Positions 51,301-60,000 of a stretch of DNA of 60,000 bases are shown here, piece by piece. The stretch's first letter is position 1. Each line of letters begins with the position of its first letter. The notes under the pieces were generated by a model that ran no database searches, was not told the origin of the DNA, and saw nothing but the letters and a program-made list of their open reading frames with translations. Origin of the DNA: Bugula neritina (taxonomy: Eukaryota > Bryozoa > Gymnolaemata > Cheilostomatida > Bugulidae); NCBI GenBank assembly GCA_964035545.1, contig OZ037766.1, forward strand, positions 30,615,274 to 30,675,273, given 5' to 3'. Made by a program: the position numbers and the translations under genes.

Positions 51301-54300
51301 AAAAATGAAAAATCAAAAGCGTGTAAAATATTCAACAATATTTTTGGCTCAAATTTGATCATATGAAATTTTATCAAGCTTATTAAAAATGTGCTCTCTA
51401 ACACAAATTATTGCTTGACAAAAAATATACTACAAATACTGTTACTACTTACTTGATATAAAAATATTCACAGGTGGATACCAGGACATGACTCCATATG
51501 ATGAAGAATTTACCAGAAGAACCACACTGTACACCATGCCTCCAAAAAGTCCATAGATGTGTGATGTTAAATTAACTGACCTTCTTCCTGCATATTAAGT
51601 GTTAGTAGCATTTATAATTGTAATTAATATTAGTTTCAGACATCCAAAACCGAATGTTTTTAATATTTTGTAATATATGTGCCTTTGTTTTTGAGAATTC
51701 TCATATTAACAGTATACTAAAAGTAGCCTTTAGAGTTTAGATTGAGGGCTTTGTTATAAGTCAGTTTAGATTTTTGTGTAACTTAGGCTATTTAGTATGA
51801 ACTAATTTTGCAAAATGTTGTGATAGGTGCTTATATTTTTTTTATTAGCACACTGTGCATTTCTTTGTTCCATGCAATGACATGTGGGCATAATAACCGC
51901 TATTTATTTTACCTGATTCTTCTTTAAACAAATTGTAGTCGGTATCGGCGCAGCTCTTTATGTACAGCAGAAACTTCTCAATAGCTTGTTGTTGTGCCGG
52001 GATATCTTTATTAAACTCAAGCACCCAAGAAAGATTCCCTTTTTCATCATATGAAAGTCTGATCGAGTAGAGCGAATCTTCCTTCTCTCTTCAAATTACA
52101 AACTCATTTTAGTATTCATCAACGTTTGGTTTACTGCCATCATATTATCATCTAGTTGTTTAACCAGAGTAAATAAAATCTGCTATTTTTATGAAATAGT
52201 TAAAAAACTCACTGAATAGTTTGACCTCGTCCCAGTACACACGCCTTACATGTGCTGTTGGAATTATCTGCTACAGTGTTGTTTGGACAAGTCTGGACAC
52301 ATTTATTTCTTAATTTGTAGTTCTTACACTGGTTACACTCTGTGTCCAGCTGAAAGACATATAGTGAGTTATTGTAGCGAAGAACATATTAGATAATGCT
52401 TTGTTGTCTTTAAAAGCAAAACACTTTAAAACTGGTAGGTTGATAGTCTGTGAAAGGAAAAATCGGCATCGATATAAAGTAATATACACAAGATACCTAG
52501 TTGCACATGCTAGACATTATCAGTACATTGCAAGCAAAACTAACTCTCACCAACGCATCCAAATAATCACAAATGAAACATACTACAAATGATCAAACAA
52601 AATTTAATCTCTTAAAAAACTTTAAATGACACATTGATATTGCCTAATAGTGCTGATGCACCGAAATCTTTGCCAAGCAGAGAAAAATTTAGTTTAACCT
52701 GTTTAGCTATATAAGGCATAAGGTTAGAGCATTTATAAAGCAATTATTACATTTGGTAAGATTTTGCTGTTATTTAAAAACTGCAGTATAAATCAGATTT
52801 CAAATTAAAATTAAGTTAAATTTTAAATTAAAATTTCAATTTAAAAGTACAGGAAACGGTTACATAATTAAGAAAGAAAAACAAGTGCAATTTAAGTGTG
52901 ACTGTGAGCTGTGATGAAGTTGCACAGTATTTTGAAACTCCTGCATGCTTTCTTTATAATTTATGGTTTTGCTACAGAAGGCTATGAAAAATTAGGAGTC
53001 ATGAGATAACATTGTTTCAGCAAAATAGTAAAGCCATTGCTACAACTAAAAAGCTCAGCATAATAAAAAAAACTAGTTGTCTGTAAAAGTCTTAGTACAT
53101 ACTCCGCTAAGGAAACACACAGGCTAATATAAATTGTCGGTCAATAGCAATAGGAGGTCAACCTAGTTCAACAGTCAAACTTGACAACAATAATGTTGTC
53201 TTATTTATTTACCCTACAAGCTATAGTTATAAATCATAATAAATATATCTGTGAGGTAATATTTACATAATGTAAGTTACTTCCTACATGGCATGGGCTT
53301 TAGTAATAATAAATTATTGCAACACTAAAATTATTATAAAATGTTTTGATTTAATTTGAGTCATTTTGATAATAATATAGCAAACAGAGTGCAGTGCGAA
53401 AGATTTCAATACAATATAGTACTCAGTATTTTATTGAATATATAAACCTCATTGAATCGCATGTAGAAATATCACAAAGACAGACTTACATTACCAAAAC
53501 AACCTCCTGCACACTGACTGTGACATCTGATACATTTGTTCGTCTTTGTATGAATATATAGAGGTGGGTCACATCTAGTAACACAAGTTTTGCCTAACTG
53601 GTAGCCTGCTAAACACACCCTACAGGTTGAACTAGCATGTGGGGGACATCCGTAGCACGCCCCGTTTCTATTTTGACATCCAAATTGACACAATGAGCTA
53701 CACGTTGAAAGTGAACCTGTAATCACAAGAGTGATATGAGAAAGGTTTTTTTGAGAAAGTTGATTAACTTTATTCCAAAAACTCGAATAATCAATGGAAG
53801 TCTTGAAAATATCTTTCTAAAGACCATTAATTACGTATCAATTCAAAAGCACCATGTGATGAGAGAAGAACTAATTGCTCAAACCATTCATTTCTTCATT
53901 GAAAAAATTTAACTTTAAAGGTAAAAACCGACTTTACAAATCCTAAGGTGACTTTTATTTTAAATAAATTAAAATACATATTAAAATAAGATTAAAGAAG
54001 TTACCCCCACATGACTGAATGGTTATGCTGTTTGTAGTTGAGCTGGTTACGTGATACACTAAACTTTCTATTTCAGCTTCTGTTATTGAGCAGGTTTCAC
54101 GTATTTTTATGTATACCGAACCATGTACCTTCTCAAGACTATCAAATCCAAGATACGCCATTTTAGTTGCTTGCAGCGACAGGGCGTAATCTCTGTAAGA
54201 GCAAATCCTAATTTAGTAGGCTTTTGTTCTAGTACATTTGTAAATACTAAACAATTTTTATATAATTCTTATATATCTGTAGGTATAAATATATATATAA

Positions 54301-57300
54301 CAATAAAAGGTATTTAGCTTTACAACGCCTGTCTTTTTAAAGTTTACTAAATTATTAATCCTTCAACATAAATTTCTAATTTTTTGGCAAACCTTAGCAA
54401 TATTTTACTTTTAATAGAAATTATAAGTCTTTTAACTTATTTAAATTATTAGCAACATTTTTTTTCAAAACAACGTAAGTGATAAAGTTTTAACGCAAGT
54501 TAGTTGAGTTTTTGACATATGGTGTTAATATTGTAAATAAATTCCAATAATCAAGTGAAAGTAATACATATATATATAACGCGCGCACACACACAACACG
54601 CACACACACGCACACAGATATACATATATACACACAAATATATAAACACACACAAATATATATGCACACACAAATGTGTATATTTGTTGACTTTTACCTT
54701 TCACATACATGTGCATTTCTAAAATCTCTACAATAGGAAGTAGTACTAAGCTCTCCTTCCCCACCAACAACCTTTAGCTTCCCCCAGAACTTTGCTAAGT
54801 CTACATGGGTGTTCCCTTGAAACCTGAACACCGCAGAACCTGTGATATGCTCCATGTGTTGAGTGACACTTTCTATGTGATCGTCGGACATCACTGTAAA
54901 CCAAAATTAAATTCATACAAGAAAATTACCTTAAGCCTTAAATTATTGCAACAATATATTATGTTACTAAATTATTACGATCTTATACTATATTATACTA
55001 CTGTATTGCAAATGTCTATTATTTTTTAACTTAAACTGAGGTTACAAATTTACAATAAAATATTCATTTAAAATAAAACTTAGCTAAAGAATTTTTTGTC
55101 TCAACACAAGAAAATTGTATTTTGAAATCGTACAAGCAAATGGCCAACAGTAGAATAAATAAATATATGTACATCGGCAAGCTTCAAACATTTGAATGAG
55201 TCAGTAATGGGTAAAAATTTGAAAGTAATAATTATACTCTTATTAAAAAATTTGTTTAAAACTAGCTTCCAGGCAAGAATGGAAAGTTTATTATAAATAC
55301 TCGGCTAAAAGCCATAAAATTCTCTGTTTATGTATTTTTAATATTTACAATGTTATATTTGCGTCTACATTGAAGACACCCTTTTCCAATTCTGAATTGA
55401 AAAAATTAGAAAAAATTATACTAAAGTAGTGTGACAACATCAATAGCTATTACCTAAATTGTCGGCAATCACATGACCCTTGACATGTGTACACCTAGTT
55501 TCCTGTTCACGTAAAGATATAGCTGTCCAGTCCACATGACTAAAGTCACACCACTTCTTGCAAGCTCCTTCACATTCAACACATCTCCGGTTAACATCTG
55601 GTAAATATCCTGCTGGACATTCTGTGGTGCAGGTTCCATCATCATGCTTGAAATACCCAACTAGAAAGTTTACAGAAAAGTATTAGCCTAATAGGAATTT
55701 TTGTGCGTGTGCTGTGCGCCTGTGTGTGTGTGTGTGTGTCTGTGTGTGGTATTGATTACACTAGAAGTTAAACTTGTGACAATCAACTTTTTATATGGTC
55801 TTCACAAACCCAACAAAACATAATAGTTCCATGCTTTCCTTATCTTTGTTTGTTCCAATTCTCATTAGGCTCTTCATCTCAGCACTGCCAAAACAGTTAT
55901 TATGATAAACTTTATAAGAGAGGCTAACTTACTGCTTTGCTCATCATACTCGTAGATCTCTATTTCTGTAAACAAGAATCTCTCATTTCCCACTGCGGAG
56001 ATTCCAAATTGATTCGTAAAAGGATGTTTTTCTGTTCCATCTTCATGTTTGCACACGACATGAAATACTCTGCTTTGTGGAATTTTCTTCACTTGAATAC
56101 ACAACTCCCAACCAGCATCGTAGGACTCAGGATGGCTAATGGCGTACGAAGCATGAGCAGCATTGGTAGTCACCGTAAATGGCTTGAAAACGTGCAGTAG
56201 AGCTTGAAAAAAGCAACATAGTTGTGATTCATAAATAAACAAGCTGCAATTTAAAGTGTTTGATTCATTTGTCCTCAGGTTTGAAATATGCTCCTACAAC
56301 ATGCTTTGAATACGGCATAAGGTATTGCAATGACAAAATAAGGAAATGTATTTTTAGAATGCTGCAATAACTGTGTCTCATTGCTGTCACAAGGCTAGTT
56401 GGCAGTTGTCAAAAGTTTTTCCGAATTCACCAAAAATATCTGTAAAAGTAAGTTTCAGGAACCACTTCATTAAGTCATAAAAAATAGATAAATAAATAAA
56501 TGCAGTCAAAAAAATTGTGGCTTGATTTAGAAAAGATAGCTGAGTTACGTTAATATGTATAAAAAAGTAACATAATTTATTATACAATAGGCCTATATGA
56601 AATTCTTTCCCGCCAATTCCATCCATTCCAATTGTATTTGCAGCAACATTTGCTTTGAGTTATTTTAAACTGAACTGAACTGAACTGACTTATGTAACAT
56701 TTGTTTAGATGAGATCATTAGAATATTTATAAAATGCTTGTTCATCAAATACTAAAACCATAATATAATTATTTTTCAAAATATGAAAAACAATATGCCG
56801 TCATAGAGAATAGTTAAAGTCTTATAAAATTACACACATATAGGTCACTCCTCATCTACTGTAATAACGTTACTCAAATTAGGTTATTTTTTAATTTGAT
56901 TTTTTTTGAAAAGATGGATATTCTAGACCAGACATGTAGCAGCAAACATATGCTGAGTACTAAAAAAAATTCTACTAGCATTCTTAAGAACTCTGTAATA
57001 CTTGTAAAACAAAAGATCCTTACAACATGTTTGTGTGTATTATAACATAATCTGAAAATTAAATTTAATACAACACTTGTAGTTTTCTTAGACTATAGCT
57101 CTCCGCTAGTTGATACTTACTGCAATATCCCGAGCTACACTGACTAGGGAGATACAGAACTGCGTGGGAAAGTTGTATCAACTTATTTGGGATTACAATA
57201 ATAATCCATGCCCAGTGATTTAAGTAGCCATCAGCTTTTTGAAATATAGGTATGTCTGTTTGTCCATCATTTAACAGAGATGGGTTATTTCTCCTATACC

Positions 57301-59978
57301 CAGGTTCTGACTCAGATATCGTTTGGTATGCATAATTTTTACCTCCTGAAACAAATACAACTTTATATAGAACAAAATTCTGCAAAACTTTTCTTGGGGT
57401 AAATTTTTATGTTTAAACTTAGATATGAGCTTTTCAGCTTAAAATTTACTATGTTTGTCAGTTTTGCTTGCTGGCTGAGCAAGCAAAAGATGGTTGCACC
57501 ACAAGTTGAAAAAATGATCACAATTTACAATCAACTTCAAATTCTCAAACATATTTACAATACATATTACTACTTGGCCTACAAATAAAAGAATTATGTT
57601 TAAGAAGAGCTCACCTATACCAAAAACTTCAACTTTTTTTAACACCAGACCAGGTGAATCTTTCCCAGCTACAATAATGAACTGTCTAGTCAGTCTGTGT
57701 GGGTCACCACTATCACAGGTTATTATTGATTTTGGTTCAAGTTCGTTGCCTTGAAATTTACACAAATCTGTATCTGGAAGAAGGTGAGGAGGTGCGCGTT
57801 GTAGTCTGTCACTACGTAAAGTAGTCAAATATGTTACATCTTTCAGTGTGTAGGGTCCTAAAAGATATTCACTGTAATTATCATAAGTATTAGCGCCAGT
57901 TTTGGTCTTTGTACAAATAACTTTCAAATGTTTTTGCCGGTATATGAGCTCTACACAGTATCGCTGTATAGCAACTGACTATTAGGTAGGCCAAGTATAG
58001 ATTACTTCAGATATAGTAATGAAATACAACATTTTGGTTAGTTAGTTTGTTAAAACATAAATACAAGTCTCACATGACTGCTTACAAGCAGATATATTTT
58101 TACCGGGTACATTCAGACACCGCCGTGCATCTACAGTAGTTCCTACTTCAACTATAGCATAGTAGAACCTGATGTTAGTCTTCAAAACAACAGACCAATA
58201 TCCATAGTCTTTTTTTAGTCCAATAAATACAGAAGTAGGTTGTGGTTTGAGAGCATTAGAAGATGGGAAGGCAATATTCGCCCCATTCTGCCATATTGTG
58301 CACTCATCGGAACTGTAGGTAGTATTGGACTGATCTTTTCCTTCTACAAAAGTTGTCATAGAAGTGCTTATATAAAGACTGCCTACAATTACTAGATTTT
58401 GTCATAAAGCATATGGTAACTTCTCTGACTAGAAGAGTGCTCGTTTAAGATATACTCAGCATACCTGGACATTCATTTACACAGAACTTATCCTTGATAC
58501 TGTAATGTCTGTCAGGATGATCAACAAACTCATTAGAGAGGATATCATAAACTTTCCCTGAATGAACTTGAGAACAACTTTCAACGCAAGCACCAGATGG
58601 AAACACATAGAACCCGGTACAGCCTTCAAACTACGAAATAATAATATGTGTAAGTTATTTTATTCTAGGCTTTTATTATATAGCTACAGTTTAATTTTGT
58701 TTTCAATATAAATCTAGCTTCTATAAGCACATTTTTTAACATATACAAGTCTATACCCGCAATTTAGCTTCATATATAACAATATCTATTAATTGGGTTT
58801 TTGAAAATTAGCTATTGAAAGCACTTTTAAGGCACAAAATAAATCTTCAAATAACAGATAAACTCATTGGTCAATCAAAACAGTTACAGTTATACAGTCA
58901 GATTTGAATAGATCATTGATTAGATAGTAGTTCTCTTTTAAGACTAGTTGACAGTACCCTTTTAACAATCGGTTCTACTTTAATCAAACTAGGCTTAAAA
59001 ATATAAACTAATCTTCAGAAGTTTAAAACAGTAATTTTGAAAACAAATTTATTAGCATGCAAAAGTAAGAAGCTGTTTTATTATATTTGGTTGTTCTTCA
59101 ATCAACATATTAAGTTTACAAGTAAACTTTGCAAACTAGAAACTTGAATTCTGTAGTAAAGACCTCCTACATACCCTGATAAGATCCACACTTATTGATA
59201 AAAGAAATTAGTAGTGATGAATTTACCCAGTGGTCCCGTGGTGTAATCGTTAGCACACTTGCTTGCAAGCCAGATGTCTCGGGTTCGATTCCCAGTAGGA
59301 GCAAAATTATTTTTCAAGCTTTCGGCTTTAGTGAAGTGTAGTGGTAATACTCCGAGGGAGTTGAGAGGTTAGAGCTGCCTGAACACTGAAGGAGTAGTAG
59401 ATAGGCCAGTGGAGTTCAGAGAACTGGGTGGGATATAGTGATGATGTTATCCAATGGTTTCCGTGGTGTAATGGTTAGCACACTTGCTTGCAAGCCAGAG
59501 GTCTCGGGTTTTATTCCCAGTGGGCGCAATTATTATGGAATGAAATTTTATGATTTCAACCTCCACTCCCCCCCCCCCCCTCTTTATAAGTGTCGGGAAA
59601 GAAATCATTTTGATAGCAACTATGTGATTAATTTCCGATAAACCGATCTGAAATATCAAATTACAGACTTTAAAAAAACTTCAATTCCTAAAATCAGGTA
59701 TTTATACATTTGATAGAGGTTAAGTGAACTTTGTGATGAACATAAAAGTTACTAAACGCCAATAGAATAGCTAATATATAATCAGACACATACCCTGAGA
59801 CAGCCATCTCTACCAGGTCCTCTACATCCGGTGAGACAACTATCATGACAACAATGATGCTTTGTGTTATGATAACAGCCAGTAGTACAACTTGAATGAC
59901 AGTTTGTAAAGTCTATTTGACAGTCTTCTGCATCTGGTCCCCAGCAGTTGTTTCCCAAACAAGATGGATGACACTGCC
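48145..59978 (-). CDS. Copy 5: kinase-less ErbB-like receptor with longest mucin stalk (5' exons off window)
   Basis: Visible exons: 59794-59978, 58465-58630, 58104-58343, 57615-57857, 57121-57345, 55933-56202, 55454-55660, 54698-54893, 54005-54192, 53490-53716, 52213-52349, 51913-52088, 51453-51587, 50076-51295, 48145-48354. Read from the first complete codon they give 1340 residues with no stop. The first visible exon is the CR1 start ([13 protein letters not shown], then CCHDSCLTGC), so the signal peptide and L1 lie to the right of the window. Order: CR1 first part, two galactose-binding-like domains, CR1 second part ([20 protein letters not shown]), L2, CR2, fibronectin-III-like, a stalk of about 390 residues, membrane helix and a tail of about 65 residues with no YxxP repeats. 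The stop TAA is at 48145-48147. No kinase exon lies between it and copy 4. Confidence 0.88.
48355..49540. other. Copy 5 last intron, right of the tail exon
   Basis: AT-rich intronic sequence with no exon or recognisable repeat. A MITE follows at 49541. Confidence 0.6.
49541..49960. mobile_element. Palindromic MITE family P, copy 3
   Basis: Ends gattctttaaggggttcctg and gaacctttgaaaagggtc are inverted repeats bounded by TA. The central hairpin uses tgctaaagtggcactttagc. Same orientation as the element at 14451. In the last intron of copy 5. Confidence 0.84.
50076..51295 (-). other. Copy 5 mucin-like stalk and transmembrane exon
   Basis: 1220 nt encoding about 20 units of 18 residues. The membrane-distal units are nearly identical (PQTTSTSTTSSSTTTTTP). 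They become progressively diverse towards the membrane (PQTTLTSTSSNSTTTTSQ, then LQSTLGLSYSG types). One unit has an extra SS. The helix starts AVAIVLIATVVAVAMIIA and is completed by the next exon. Repeat units of 54 bp with high identity predict length polymorphism. Antisense Val-rich frames are shadows. Confidence 0.88.
54575..54690. repeat. (AC)n-rich imperfect microsatellite
   Basis: Runs of cacacac, cacacg and atatata, ending 8 bases before the donor of the copy 5 L2 exon (exon end 54698). The equivalent intron of copy 2 carries the long (AT)n array. Confidence 0.88.
59232..59303 (+). pseudogene. tRNA-like sequence, Cys(GCA)-like loop
   Basis: 72 bases with D-arm sequence tggtgtaatcgttagca, a loop ttgcaag (anticodon position GCA) and T arm ctcgggttcgattcccag. 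Acceptor and anticodon stems have mismatches, so it is more likely a tRNA pseudogene or SINE head than a working tRNA. Confidence 0.45.
59456..59529 (+). pseudogene. Second tRNA-like sequence, same family
   Basis: Shares gtggtgtaat, ggttagcacacttgcttgca and agccag with the sequence at 59232, but its T loop has decayed (gggttttattcccag). The two lie 224 bases apart in the same orientation, in the copy 5 intron 58631-59793. Confidence 0.45.
59563..59581 (+). repeat. Poly-C tract
   Basis: A run of C with one A and one T near its left end (actccccccc...), a spot prone to length errors. It follows the second tRNA-like sequence. Confidence 0.9.
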
Positions 59979-60000
59979 CTACATTTGACAAGTTGCAACA

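Noticed and set aside
50389-51366. Plus-strand Val-rich open frames opposite the copy 5 stalk
   Set aside because: Shadow frames of the Ser/Thr/Pro repeat. The minus strand has the phase-compatible splice sites and the membrane helix. The same holds for 7455-7729.

Overview
The window is eukaryotic, from an invertebrate animal. It is AT-rich and intron-rich, with GT-AG introns, tRNA-derived SINEs, foldback MITEs and long microsatellites. A lophotrochozoan is plausible but the sequence does not prove it.

The content is one multigene family. Five tandem paralogues all lie on the minus strand, so transcription runs from high to low coordinates. From left to right: copy 1 (526-3960, runs off the left edge), copy 2 (6115-20371, complete, 18 exons, about 1531 aa), copy 3 (21991-33347, complete, 18 exons, about 1536 aa), copy 4 (35286-47078, complete, 19 exons, about 1211 aa) and copy 5 (48145-59978, its 5' exons lie beyond the right edge, at least 1340 aa visible). 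I built the exon models by hand from splice sites and alignment between copies. The summed exon lengths of the three complete genes are divisible by three (4596, 4611 and 3636 nt), and intron phases match between all copies.

The predicted protein is a single-pass receptor with an ErbB/EGFR-type ectodomain. Its order is signal peptide, receptor L1 domain, furin-like cysteine-rich region CR1, L2 domain, CR2, then one fibronectin-III-like domain, a Ser/Thr-rich mucin-like stalk, a transmembrane helix and a cytoplasmic tail. Two features are unusual. First, two tandem galactose-binding-like (F5/8C or fucolectin-like) domains sit inside CR1, just after the segment matching the ErbB dimerisation arm. 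Second, there is no tyrosine kinase. Copies 2 and 3 carry long tails of about 31-residue repeats with YxxP motifs, and copy 3 also has PxxPxK motifs. Copies 4 and 5 have short tails without repeats. The pattern resembles a diversified lectin-like recognition receptor family with long-tailed and short-tailed members.

Copies 2-4 share a near-identical first exon and TATA-containing upstream block. Some CR1 exons are almost identical between copies while neighbouring exons are divergent, which points to gene conversion. The stalk differs strongly in repeat number between genes.

Introns and intergenic gaps hold seven SINE copies, three copies of a palindromic MITE of about 420 bp, another foldback element of 350 bp, a 1.1 kb pentanucleotide array, several minisatellites (two just upstream of genes), a perfect 56-bp-arm palindrome and two tRNA-like sequences. 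I see no rRNA, CRISPR or bacterial features.
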